Positions 36,365 through 47,724 of a DNA stretch of 64,000 nucleotides are shown in pieces. The DNA is from Vanessa cardui. Its lineage: Eukaryota; Arthropoda; Insecta; Lepidoptera; Nymphalidae. The position numbers and the translations under genes are program-made. How positions within the stretch are numbered: the first letter of the stretch is position 1; each line of letters starts with the position of its first letter. The stretch lies in the NCBI RefSeq assembly GCF_905220365.1, contig NC_061138.1, positions 12,973,814-13,037,813 on the forward strand, written 5' to 3'. The notes under the pieces were generated by a model. The model made no database searches. It was not told where the DNA came from and saw only the letters and a list, made by a program, of their open reading frames with translations.

Positions 36365-37120
36365 TTTATCAATTACTTAATGTTGTCTTAAATTTTCGCG
36401 ATTATTACACATTTAAATAAAACTAATTATCACGGATGAATCGCGTATATTAATTATTTTTAAACATCCCGACGTTTCGAGCACTTTGCAGTGTTCGTGG
36501 TCACGGGTAGACTAAGATGACATTTGTCTATTTGAAGAACAAAGGAAATATTATTAACAACTACCGCCAACGATTTCTCAATTGATGTCTCGAGTAACGT
36601 TCCGGTTGCACGGTCAAGGAACATATAGGAGATGTCAAAAATAGGCGTTCTTCAAAGTCTGCAGTCTGTGAACATGCTCTGGATAAACCTAACCATTTTA
36701 TCCGATTTGATAAACCACAGATCCTCGCTAGAGAACACAGATTCATTCCTAGAATGATACGCGAGGCTATTGAAATTCAAAAACATCCGAACTTCAATAG
36801 AGAAGATGGTTGGAGACTTTCTAAAACCTGGGATCCACTTATTAAAAATTTAAAATCCCAAATCCAACAGACTGCAAGACCTAAAGATACAGTTAGTGCC
36901 TTCTGCGTGCAACCGGAACGTTACTCGAGACATCAATTGAGAAATCGTTGGCGGTAGTTGTTAATAATATTTCCTTTGTTCTTCAAATAGACAAATGTCA
37001 TCTTAGTCTACCCGTGACCACGAACACTGCAAAGTGCTCGAAACGTCGGGATGTTTAAAAATAATTAATATACGCGATTCATCCGTGATAATTAGTTTTA
37101 TTTAAATTTATCAATTACTT
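36365..37120. mobile_element. Penelope-like element B, head-to-head inverted copy
   Basis: It is flanked by a 14-bp target duplication TTTATCAATTACTT (36365-36378 and 37107-37120). It has the same design as element A: a left arm reading minus (about 36379-36610, including the outer TGTTGTCTTAAATTTTCGCG extension) and a right arm reading plus (about 36612-37106). The left arm keeps only the last 16 codons plus the 3' non-coding part; the right arm keeps 115 codons. The arms share variants absent from element A, so they arose together. Confidence 0.85.
36613..36957 (+). pseudogene. Penelope endonuclease C-terminal fragment (element B)
   Basis: Open for 115 codons from VKEHIGDVKNRRSSKSAVCE to the terminal RNRWR and stop. 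The GIY and YIG motifs lie upstream of the break and are missing, so the nuclease cannot be functional. The only in-frame methionine is at 36754, well inside the domain. The product matches the same region of element A closely. Confidence 0.8.
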
Positions 37121-40100
37121 TTTAACGTTAATTAAAATAAAAAGTGCGATGAACTGTTAATAACACTCATGTTAGTTACATGACAATTTTGATAATATAA
37201 GATTGTTTTTGATCATTTTCTGTTCCAACTTATATCATATCACGACGGAATTTTACACATTTACTACAAAAACAATCCTTTCATATCATGATGACATGAT
37301 ATTCGTATGTTTAAATAACCGAACGGCATTAATCAATGAACGGTTGTGTTTACAAAAAATGTAGCGAATTTTATTAACTCCGCGTTGGGCAGATTACAAC
37401 AGATAACGCGATACGTTTAACGCAAAGCGCGATAAAAGTGATCGATACTCCCATTAAATATGCACTAACTGACTTTACACTTTTAACAGTCGATTCGAAC
37501 GTGTTTCTATGTGAAGGTTAGATGTTGCTGCACGTTAGTTACATCGTAAAAAATAATAGCAATAGACAAAAAGGGATATGATTTTCAATTGCCGGCTAAT
37601 TGTTAAGAAGATATTAGGAATAGTTACAAATATTATTCATGTTATCTTCATTGTACACCAATAGTAAAATCAAGTTTTAAAGTTGTTAAAACAGAGATAT
37701 CTTCCAGTCGACCTTTGCGCGGAGGAGTGATTATTATTTATTATTTCAAGTATCTACACTACATAAAAAAATCTCATGCGAACCTGTATGATTCTCGTAA
37801 TAATTCGAGTCACGGATTAATAATGGCATTGAAGGAATAATATGAACTTGAATCTGTAGGGTATATATTAGACGAAGGTGACATTATTACGGTACAGTAA
37901 TTGTACCGTCCTTTATCACATTTTCAGACAACGGACTTTGCAAATTCTTCAGAAATCAGTCCAATACATTCTAAGGTCTTAACTTTTTTAATTATATTGT
38001 ATAACGATTGTTCTGTGAAACACGATCACTTTTTTTAAATGTTTCATCTAATTTAAAGTGAAATAGTTCGAATTCTTTTACAAAAAAACGTCTATGAATG
38101 GCAAATTAAAATCGAATTAAAATCTAGCACAATAAATCAAATACTCCGATGGGACAATAAAAATGAATAATTAGATTATTCTGAAGAATACCTAAAAGAA
38201 AAGCAGATCATGTCGGGAGTGTAATTTGAAATGTCAGTATAATTTGTGTGAAACTCTAAAGTATCATTATGCATTCAACTCACGTAGCCTTAGTGTGTGC
38301 TTATTACGTGACTCCATCGTTCTGTATTTACACAAATAGATTTCGCTGTAGTTCCAGCTTTGGTCGCTTTAATTTTACGTCTAATTTGTTTAAAAGTATT
38401 TCCGCAATGAGACTTGGTAGGGCATTAGGAAAGTAATTTCGTAATTAGCGAACGTCCCGGATACACATTAAAATCCTTCCGTATCTTGTGAAAGAATAAT
38501 GGATTTAGTTTAGCTCTGTTATATAATAATATGCTGGCTAGTATCGTTTGCTTAAACTTAAATATGTTGAGCGACTTTCAACTCTATAATAATATAAATA
38601 GAATAGGAGTTGTAAAGAAATATCCTGAATTAAAATGATTTCTTTTGAAGATTCTGTAGCGACAGTAATTAATAAATATACTATGATGGTAATTTCATTA
38701 TGGTAATCATTCCCAAAGTTTAATTTGGCAAACATGTTTAATCGTTACCAACGTTGGTCGTAGACAAAAACACTTTCAGACTAGTTATCTCGGTAAACCG
38801 ACACAACAGCCCCATTTTGGAAACTGTAAAACGTTTGTAACATCTGCTAGCAATGCGCTGCCCACATATTATGTACACTATCTAAACATACTCGTTGTAA
38901 CTGTGTTATGAAACATATGTTATATACTCTGTTATGTAAGGGTCTGCTTGTGTCTTGTTTTAAAGTCTTGTAATCACTTCTAGAGAAATGGCACTTCTCT
39001 TAAGATTTAAAGCTACCTAACTTCACGTCTGTTTTTCTGCTTTCACAGAATTATGTACTTTGTTATATCCCTAGTGTATGGAGGAATCTCCCTACGCCCT
39101 TACTGTAATATTTTCAGGGGAAACTCTGATGATAATGGAATAAAATGTCTTTTTTATTTTTCGCAATTGAATAACTGTCTTTATTAACCTCAAAACATGA
39201 CCTTCCCAGCGTATAATCAAATACAGTTGCTTTTTTATCAACCTGTATATAGATTTAAAAATAGAATGATCACAATTATAAAAACGTATAAACGAACCTC
39301 GAAGGCGGCGCTATTACATGTCGTGGGCTGTATGTGTACCGCATGTAGGATGAGAATATTTTTAGAGGGATACATCGAAGCATTCGTAGCCTTGACCTGG
39401 CGATACCAACTGACACGTGAATACATCGCCTTAACTTTAAGGACTGGCGGAAACTTTTATTCGTGCTTATAAGGTTCCATTTGAGACTTTATAAGCGTAA
39501 CGTTGTTTTAGTTTCCTTTAAATTTATCGTGTGTTACATGTAAAAAAAAAAAAAGAAAAGAATTTACAAAAATGTTTTTTCCTGAATTCTACAACGTTAA
39601 ATTAAATGAACTTAAAGGTTAGTAGAATAAATGCTTATAGTTGATTAGCTGAATGTGAAGGATAGCTTTGAATGTTGATGGATTTTGTCTTTACATGGGT
39701 TGTAGATTCTACTACGAGTGTCTCGTACATTTTTATAAACATATTGTGATTGGTGTGTCTTGCAGTTATTAGTGTAACTTGTTCCTGTTTTTCTTTGGTT
39801 CGACGTGGTGTGGCTGTGGTATGTTAGTCTAGGTTGATTTTTTATTTAAAGACTTTAAAACTGCAAAGGTATATTTTGCAATAATATTATTAATACACAT
39901 CCTAATGTAATATGTATCTATGCAGCTATAGTTAACTAACTGTTATGGTTTTGTTGCATAAAACACGACGAATCTCCTAAGGGAACTTCATGTTGAATTA
40001 ATGGTGTAAAGTGACGATGAAAGTGCTTTACAGAATCACTCTGAATAAAGTATATATATTTTTTCATTCGATACGTAACATGAACAACTTAAAAATTCAG

Positions 40101-40739
40101 TTACTATTAAAAACTACACTGATGAAATACCTATTTTAAAATTCCCTTTAAATTGCGACTGAAAGCCTTGCGACGTTACGTCAGATTTAATATCGGGACA
40201 GCGTATATCAATATTACGGCTAGTTGGCATATTTATCTGAACTGTAATCGTTCTCAGCAAGGGAAGCGACCTGAATCAGAGAATCGGCGACGAATTATGG
40301 TTTTCCGAAGGTTTTATTTTCCTAATCTGGAGCGTGGGAAATGGTCCGTTGATTGCAGACGAAAAAAAGTTGTCGCTTTGGGCATCGAATTGATCGTCTA
40401 TTCCAAGCGATGGACTCAATTCGAATTTGGTTCTGTTCTATTCGCATTATGTTTAAATAGAATTATATGTAAGCAAAACAAAAGTTGCGATTATAATTTA
40501 TGATGTAATGTTTTAATAATTTATCGTTAATATCGACATACAAAATAAGTATATCAAAACGAAAAAAGGACACACTATATTAAAACAATAAGATTTATAC
40601 ACAGCTGTTTTACAAAAAATAAATAAGATTATTCAGCTTATGTTGATCTTGGGAAAGCAGACCCTTAAAGCTATATGCTGATTTTGTAATGGTTGTTTTA
40701 TATAATGAAATAAGTAGGGTCCCCAACATACAGGCGCTA
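37121..40739. other. 3.6 kb of AT-rich non-coding DNA
   Basis: No recognised gene or repeat. The frames at 39197-39472 and 40153-40503 lie in patches of more balanced composition. They have no ATG-supported start, domain or splice structure and could be conserved non-coding elements. Confidence 0.4.
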
Positions 40740-40936
40740 AAAGAGATATTAACCACCCAATACATAGTCAATACGTAGCGTTTTTGGTAACAAAGATATC
40801 ATGTCCCTTGTGACTGTTACACTAGCTTCAACCACCATTCAAATCGGAATTCAAACATACTAAGTATTACTGTTTGGCAGAATATGTGATGATGAGGTGC
40901 TGCCTTCTCAGACGGGTCTGCTCAAAGCCTTATGAC
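40740..40936 (-). repeat. Dispersed lepidopteran repeat (CCATCAGGT family), decayed
   Basis: On the plus strand it reads GATATCATGTCCCTTGTGAC, TGTTACACTAGC, CCATTCAAATCGGAAT, ACTAAGTATTACTGTTTGGC and CAGACGGGTCTGCTCAAAGCC, in reverse family order. The 3' end is degraded. Confidence 0.65.
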
Positions 40937-41899
40937 CTAGAACGTGTTAGTTTTATAATAATCCTTGTGATATATATTTAAAAAAACCGTCATCGATACC
41001 TTTCTAAGCATCTTTCTATTGTTTTAATTCTCTTAATAAAACAAGAACGGGATATTGTTCAATTTAGCCATCGATTATAGCCTGTCTTGCCGGTGGTTAA
41101 ATCAATATTCAAATGAATCGTGTCTGCCTCGTGGCGAGGCTTTTTCGCTATCCATCAAGTCCACTGACGGACCTCCGTTTTTCAGTTGACCGCTGACCGA
41201 TATCGGTCGTGTTTTGTTTATATCGATTGGTATAAATTACGGTTATAGCTCCTTCTATCGAATTATTGCAGTAATGCAAAGAACTCACAGAGTTATTTCT
41301 GCCGGCATTTAGAGATAATTGCGTTATTTTTTTATCCTAAGCAATGATATAGATACAATGGCATATAATAAAAATAAGTACAAAACGTTTGGTTTGGTAA
41401 AAATCTTATAACTACCTACATATATTAGCGTTGTATTGTAAAAACTACACTCTATCTAAATATCCTATTATTTTTTTTTCTAAGTATATGGTATACTAAG
41501 TATATATAAACTTTATAAAAACATTGTATTCGTAAAAGTAATTGTACGTAATTGGCAACTATCAATAATATTGAGCGAAGAAGTTACTTCTCGCTGATTT
41601 TGATAATAGCATATCAGGTACGGCCTATCCAATGTGTAATCATGGCGCTCGTTAAGATGCAAATTAGTGCTATTGTTGATGTAACCTGTGATGATAGTGG
41701 AGGTGTATAACATGCTGAACACGAAACTATATAATGTTGGTTAAATTATTTCGAAAATCATACCATACTTACGAAGTTATTTGAACAAACGCGCTGAAGT
41801 TGCGCTTGGTAGTTCTGTATTTTTTTTATTTGTATTAAATTTGCAGTTTGGACCAAAATCTGATATGGAAACATTATCTAAATAAGATAAGTTCGCACT
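40937..41899. promoter_or_regulatory. Non-coding stretch with 41.1-41.25 kb regulatory-like patch
   Basis: The part at about 41090-41240 is richer in G+C. It contains GCCTCGTGGCGAGGC (a short hairpin), a perfect 14-bp palindrome GACCGATATCGGTC at 41195-41208 and ATCGAT-like words. This is a candidate enhancer by composition only. The rest is plain AT-rich DNA. Confidence 0.2.
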
Positions 41900-42065
41900 T
41901 ACGCATTACGCGTTTCCCCCACATGATGTTGTATTGTGGGGAGGTATGTGGGGCTCGCCGGCGCTGAAGGCACCGGAATACCCACTAAAAAACCAGCGGT
42001 ACCGATTCCGTCTCTGCGGGGGGCATCACGGGATCGCTTACGCATTCTACCGTGACGTCCCGACT
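41900..42065 (-). mobile_element. Probable non-LTR retrotransposon 3' fragment, G+C-rich
   Basis: On the minus strand it contains CCGCTGGTTTTTTAGTGGGT, ATTCCGGTGCC, GCGCCGGCGAGCCCCACATA and a GTGGGGGAAACGCG stretch. This phrase set is familiar from LINE 3' regions in Lepidoptera. Base composition is strikingly unlike the neighbouring AT-rich DNA. No coding frame is kept. Family not assigned. Confidence 0.5.
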
Positions 42066-43384
42066 AAAACAAATGAGCAAACTTTATATTTTACTATGTA
42101 ATGTGCGACTCTCCATTCTCTCTTTGACAGTCTATTAAGACATAAATAATTTAATTACCTCATCAAAGCTAGAATTTTGAAATCGTTACAATTATCAAGA
42201 GCTTATCTTTCATAGTTCATAGTTCCAAATAATGCGATGTAGTATTTTATAACTGTTGCTTTAAATATATGTACCTAAAATATAATTACAGGGACTTTGT
42301 ATTGATCAAGTTTACTTATGATATATACATATATCTCGTAACATGCAGCTGAGCAAAGAAGCTACAGCTACCAAAGAGAAATTTTTAAAGTACTAAAACC
42401 TTATAAAGATAAGGCATTAGTTATATTGCCTCCTATAAAGTAGTATTTCATGAGAAGCAAGGCAGGATTGGCTCGGCTAAACAATATTCTCGACTGAGTG
42501 TTACGAGTATCTCGATTGCTAAGGGTGATAATTCTCCGGGATTATCTAACACTTCTCGTACTTATGATTTATTGTTAGAAAGTTTTATCTTTAACCACGA
42601 CGCTCAGAAGGCTTTATGAATGGGATGTACTGTATAGTAAATCTTATTTCAATTCAACAATGATATTCTTCATATCTTTATGTACAATAAAATTTTCGTT
42701 GGTAAGTAAAGTAGATACGTAGAAAGACATGATCAACTATTTTTTTTTGTTATACTGAGTAGTAAAGCGCCGTCAGCTTGTATATTTTAGGCGTTATGAA
42801 GTCTGCATATCACGATTGGTCCTAGAGTTCGCTGGCGGGCTGCCAGATATGAGGTCGTTCGTCTACAAATATCGATTCGAAATCATATCACTTGTTGGTT
42901 CCGACTATACTCGGAAAGTAGAACTTCAGTTAATGAAAAGAGTTTGAAGACAACTTTCTCCCCGATGCTCTTGTTGATGACTCTCAATGCTCAACAGCAC
43001 CTCATAAGGTCTACTTGTGTATTTATCTATTTATAAATACAAAACAAATACACATATGTTTTTTTTAAGTATGAGAATATAAATGAATAAGTATGGCATT
43101 TATTTTGTTTGACGATTGAGAGAATATTTACGTCAGACAAGTTGTATTCTATCTGTTAGGCTTTCAGTCAACAAATTGGAGTTTTAGTATCAATCTTTAG
43201 AATATGTATTGATAATATCGAGAGCGTTTTTCTTTCGAAAAAAACATTCATAATTTCATTCATAAGATAGTTTTTAATTGTAAGCCTTTATAAAAGTCAA
43301 GGATATTAATGAAGTCTAAAAAAATTCTTGTACATTTGGTTTTGCTGAAAATAAATTATTAAAATGGAAACATTTTCTCCGTAG
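42066..43384. other. AT-rich non-coding stretch
   Basis: Nothing recognised. The right end supplies the acceptor ATTTTCTCCGTAG (ending 43384) for the next feature. Confidence 0.4.
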
Positions 43385-43563
43385 GTATGTCTTTTTACCT
43401 TTACTACTCGAAAGTTATTCATCAATATAAGTCTCGTAGACGAGTGTTTCATGGTAGTTAATTTCAACAATGGGCCCTTTCGTCGTCATAATTTAGACAA
43501 GGCTTCAGGGAAATTAACCCAGATGGTGCCTTCGGGCGAATTACTTTCCCCTTTGTGGCATAG
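43385..43563 (+). CDS. Candidate 179-nt exon, open frame, unknown product
   Basis: A good acceptor ATTTTCTCCGTAG ends at 43384 and a good donor GGCATAG/GTAAGAG follows 43563. Between them one frame is open for all 59 codons, including VVNFNNGPFRRHNLDKASGK and LTQMVPSGELLSPLWH; a stop spans the donor. The segment is richer in G+C than its surroundings. Both edges also look like fused acceptor-donor junctions (AG/GTATGT and AG/GTAAGA), so two close recursive splice sites are an alternative. No domain is recognised. Confidence 0.25.
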
Positions 43564-44285
43564 GTAAGAGGAGAACTTTAATTTTTCGCCAAACAAACAT
43601 TAAAATATAAATATAAAATTTGAAATTTATATTTCTATGCATTCATGGGAATTTATAAGTTAATAAATCATAGTATATTTGACTAATTTACTTTTAAATA
43701 TAAATTACAATTAGGTAATTTTTTATCGATAAATTCTCCGAGGCATCTCGATTGTTGATAAACGATTGTAAAATGCTGCTATCTCTCAAACAAAATGGCT
43801 TTCCATTCAAAGCTGTAGAATCTAGTTAGTGCCCTGCCAAGGTAACTTTGCGACTCGGAATCTTGATGAACTTCGAACGGCCGTCGCATAAAGTTGATTC
43901 TCCCGTGAAATCTGTGCTGAGAACGCAAATTGAAGGTTTATGAAAACGTCTCTAAATTGGAATGCAGTGACCCGGTGACTCGGTGTAGATTTAAACGATG
44001 CTCAAGTGAAATACGCTAAAACTCAATCAGTATTGTATGACGTGATTCTGCATTCTATAACTTATCTGATCGATTCGCTTAACTATGTCTTTGCGTTTTA
44101 ATTACTGATCAGGTTTTGTTAATAAAAATATCTCAATTATATTTAAACTATGCTTATATATTTTGTTTTACAGCTTCGGAATGATCATAAAAAAGGGATA
44201 AAAATATTATAAAAAAATTTGAAGCACGGTCAAAAAATTATGCTTAAAATTAACCAAAAAACAAGAGTGTTATTCATTATAACAT
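43564..44285. other. Non-coding stretch
   Basis: No gene is recognised. A patch at about 43830-43990 has more balanced composition and could be a conserved regulatory element; there is no specific motif evidence. Confidence 0.35.
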
Positions 44286-44530
44286 TACTTTTTTAAAATT
44301 TCCGCTGGTACCGTAGAAGCGGCAACAGAACGGTTGAAAATATTCATGCGACGGACAAAACAAACAGGCGTCGCTCCGGAGTTTTTTTATCCGAGTGCAG
44401 TCATCGGTGTGACGCCGCAATTAAAATGCAAATGGAGCCGCTGTGTCCACATAATATTACACCCCGGCTGATAGAACAGCCAGCCTCGTAATTACAAACT
44501 GATGCAAAATATTTTGTGATGTTGGAAAAG
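44286..44530. promoter_or_regulatory. Enhancer-like G+C patch with octamer motif
   Basis: It contains a perfect POU octamer ATGCAAAT at 44426-44433 directly beside CGCAATTAAA, a homeodomain-type core, within a G+C-richer block. Such pairing is frequent in neural enhancers. No coding frame is supported. Inference from motif and composition only. Confidence 0.25.
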
Positions 44531-44708
44531 TTTGTGTGGGTCTTTGGTGTTAAAAGTAATAGTAGTAACTACTGAGTTTCTTGTTGGTTCGTTCTACATA
44601 CAGATACAACTACCAATTGTAAATTTATTTATTGCGTTAAATGATTCAAAAATGACTGTAAGCTTTATTTTATTTAATTTTTACATTGTTGACATACCCA
44701 AAAGTTGA

Positions 44709-44905
44709 ACTAAATGGTTTGTCAGCTCGTTTTTGGCGAGAGACGCCAATATTTGGAACGATCTGCCTGGGTCTATATTTACTGATAAGTTGAACTCCGG
44801 AGCCTTTAAGAGTAGATTGTACAGGTTTATTTTGGATGGGCTTGTACCACAATCGTCATAATCTACACTTTCCATCAGGTAACAAACGCCTATTCTATTA
44901 CAAAT
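44709..44905 (+). pseudogene. LINE reverse-transcriptase C-terminus and 3' tail
   Basis: A frame of 51 codons (44709-44861) includes FLARDANIWNDLPGSIFTDK then LNSGAFKSRLYRFILDG and a stop. The WN-LP ... F-K-RL arrangement is the usual C-terminal end of jockey/CR1-like LINE reverse transcriptases in arthropods. A stop and frame break lie just upstream. The following TTTCCATCAGGTAACAAACG resembles the 3' end of the CCATCAGGT dispersed repeat, linking that family to this LINE type. Confidence 0.65.
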
Positions 44906-45414
44906 ATATAAAAAAATGTTTGATATTAATTTGTTAATTAGAATCAACAATTCCCTTAAATCGTATTGATTATTTTATATTTGTATTATCGATAATAATC
45001 TTTATTGAAAAATTAGATAACATTATTTTAGAAAACATTCGTTGTCCAATATTTGTTGCTAAAACTTATAAAAAAATATCATTCCCAATATGTATAGAAA
45101 ATATACCTTAATTATTGTATCCTTTCTCATATTTTTGAAAATTAAACACAGCGAGTTTCCGACCCATTTAATCGAGCTGAATGGCTGATGCTGGGATAAA
45201 TTAAAACAGTTACACCGTACCCTTCTAGATTGTTTTTGCTTTGCATCCATAAGCTGAATTTTATTATTCTTAAATATTGTCTAACACTGGGAATTATTCA
45301 TTTATAATTATTTGACGTTAATCCTTTTAGAAATATGCTGTCAAACGGACGTTCTAAAAATTCAGAAAGAGAAAACTTTTTGAATTCTATATTTGAATTT
45401 AACAAAAAATATTG
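44906..45414. other. AT-rich non-coding stretch
   Basis: Nothing recognised. Confidence 0.35.
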
Positions 45415-45560
45415 TAGCCTAAGTTACTCCATATTATATCAGTTATCTGCCAGTTAAAATCTCGTCAAAATCGATCCTGCCGTTCCAGAGAACAAACAGA
45501 CAGACAGACTGATAAAAATTGTAGAAGGATTATTTTAATATTACAAACAGACAATCCAAT
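45415..45560 (+). mobile_element. RTE-like LINE 3' tail, decayed
   Basis: CAAAATCGATCCTGCCGTTC, then AACAAACAGACAGACAGACT, then an A/T-rich end. The motif order resembles the other RTE-like tails at 6.2 and 29.7 kb. Short and diverged. Confidence 0.45.
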
Positions 45561-45975
45561 TTTATTATATGTATAGTTATATGTATAGATAGAAGTATGG
45601 TTATACACCATTATACACTATTTAAATTCGCTGCTACGTACAGTTTCAACAAAGTTAAACGTGCTTCGTCTCCGTGAGTCATATCGTAATGTTATATACC
45701 TTTCTCAATAAATATACGTGGAAAATGTTTCACGTCGGTTTTGAACTTTTTGAGATCAGCGTGAACAAACAAAACAAACTCTTCATCTTTGCTTCTTCAG
45801 TTCTTCAGCATAAAGCTCTAATGTAAGGAATTAGTAGTATTGATTTTTACTCTGCCAATTAAGCTCAAACCTCGCGCTAGGGACAACAATAGAAAATGGT
45901 CTGGGTCAAAATTGTGATTTCTAACATAGCTTATAAATGCCTATTAGTATGGAGAACAACACCGCCTAAAGACCA
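45561..45975. other. AT-rich non-coding stretch
   Basis: Nothing recognised. Confidence 0.35.
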
Positions 45976-46120
45976 TGAGATGTTATTTACCTCGTGCCTC
46001 CATATAAACCGATTCTGTCACCTGTGAAACCGCAACACGGCAATACAAAGTAGCTACTGCTGATGGTAGAGTAACTGACGGGTACCCCGGAATACCTGAC
46101 GCGAAGCCCTTCCACCGAGA
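45976..46120 (-). repeat. Dispersed lepidopteran repeat (CCATCAGGT family), 5' part
   Basis: On the plus strand it reads GAGATGTTATTTACCTCGTG, AAACCGCAACACGGCAATAC, TACTGCTGATGGTAGAGTAA and GCGAAGCCCTTCCACCGAG. These are the reversed 5' motifs of the copies at 29247 and 47431. The open frame on the minus strand across this segment is therefore repeat-derived, not a gene. Confidence 0.65.
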
Positions 46121-46443
46121 TTGATGCGCGAGATGTGTTTAATATTGATGGTAATAATAAATTTTCCAAGGGTTTCATTAATATTTATTAACTTTACCTT
46201 TTTCCTTAATCGTTCCTCCGGGAGAGTTGCTTTAATTCGAGAATATTTATGTCTTACGTGAGTTCATAGTGCGTATCGGTCACGTTTCTTTGTGTATAAC
46301 GTTATAAAATGTTCGCTGACTTACTTTTGTATTATATACAAGCTTTGTTCATTTTTGTAGCTCGGCTTAAACTATGTAAATGTGTGTATGAAAAACGTGT
46401 ATGAATGGGATTACCGTTATAATAATAATAAATAAAAAATAAT

Positions 46444-46730
46444 GCCGAGCTGGCCCAGTGGTTAGAACACGTGCATCTTAACCGATGATTTCCGGTTCAA
46501 ACCCAGGCAAGCACCACTATATAAATATGTGCTTAATTAGTGTTTATAATTCATTTCGTACATCGTGAGGAATTGCATTGTCAAACTGCATGTGTCAAAT
46601 TTCATTGAAATGAAAACATGTGTATTCCACCAACCCGCATTGGAACAGCGTGGTGGAATATGTTCCAAGCCCTCTCCTTAATGGGAGAGGAAGCCATTAG
46701 CCCAGCAGTGGAAAATTTACAGACTATAGC
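46444..46730 (+). mobile_element. tRNA-derived SINE, near full length
   Basis: Begins GCCGAGCTGGCCCAGTGGTT with an intact B-box GGTTCAAACCC, then GCACCACTATATAAATATGT. It ends CCCAGCAGTGGAAAATTTAC. It lies directly after an AATAATAAATAAAAAATAAT low-complexity run. The body has small changes relative to the 28.4 kb copy. Confidence 0.85.
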
Positions 46731-47430
46731 TTGCTTTTAAAGTCTCATAAGTATAAATATGTATACTGCAGATATAAAGCGACTTTTGCTCACGCACGCC
46801 CACATTACTTAGTTTTCTAACTTCCTACATTTTTACTTTAATTACCGTCTTATAGTCAGTATCACAATATATATTTGAAACGGGGTATGTAATTCCATTT
46901 TGTGGTTCTGATTATGAGCACTATTAATGTATTATTTTATTGTATACAAATCTGGTCTTGAAAATCTTCTCTCGGTAATAGCGCGCAAAGAGTTTCACAC
47001 CAACACAATTCCGAACTATTACTACGTACTAAATACAAGGAGCCGATGAAAGCCTCCTTGAAACACAATAGCCTAGATGTTCTTGTTAAAATATCGTTAC
47101 AGTGTTCCCCTCATTAGTGCAGGTCGGGTGCTTGTTATAATGGTTATCTAAATAACGTCCCCTTAACACTTCCGTTCTTCGACTAACCGCGATGTTTTAA
47201 TGGGCCGAGTAATTGATAAGGCTGCGACCATATGTATATCACATCCATGAGACCGTTTTTTATGTTCGATTTTTTCATATATTGCGAAAATAGATTTAAG
47301 ATGTTTGGATCTCCATTATTAAATGTAACAATTATACGCAATGTATACGGTATGGAGAAGAACCGTCATGTTAAATCTTCTGTCATGTTATGTGGAGATG
47401 TTATTACCTTTTCCGCCCACGAATTCGAAT
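46731..47430. other. AT-rich non-coding stretch
   Basis: Nothing recognised; the short frame at 47232-47444 runs into the adjacent repeat. Confidence 0.35.
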
Positions 47431-47724
47431 TTACTTGGTGGTAGGGCTTTATGCAAGCCGGTCTGGGTAGGTACCACCCACTCATCAGATATTCTACCGC
47501 CAAATAACAGTACGCAGTATTGTTGTATTCCGGTTTGAAGAGTGAGTGAGCCAGTGAAACTACAGGCACAAGGGACATAACATCTGAGTTTCCAAGGTTG
47601 GTGACGCATTGATAATGTAAGGAATAGTTAATATTTCTTACAGCTTCATTATCTATAGGTGTTGGTGACCACTTACCATCAGGTGGCCCATATGCTCGTC
47701 CGCCAACCTATACCATTAAAAAAA
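47431..47724 (+). mobile_element. Dispersed lepidopteran repeat (CCATCAGGT family), near full length
   Basis: The same ordered motifs as at 29247: ACTTGGTGGTAGGGCTTTAT, GTACCACCCACTCATCAG, CACAAGGGACATAACATCTG, GGTGACCACTTACCATCAGG and GGCCCATATGCTCGTCCGCC, then an A-rich end. The overlapping frames on both strands come from this repeat. Confidence 0.8.

Noticed and set aside
40153..40503. 116-codon open frame on the plus strand
   Set aside because: It starts with a non-ATG codon, has no recognisable domain or codon bias, and no splice or promoter context; more likely chance within a balanced-composition block.
43400..43570. Possible long coding exon extending beyond 43385
   Set aside because: A stop codon TAG lies immediately before 43385 in the open frame, so coding could not extend upstream; only the bounded 179-nt exon is retained as a candidate.
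45987..46178. 63-codon minus-strand frame with ATG
   Set aside because: It lies across a reversed copy of the dispersed CCATCAGGT repeat, so the frame is repeat-derived.
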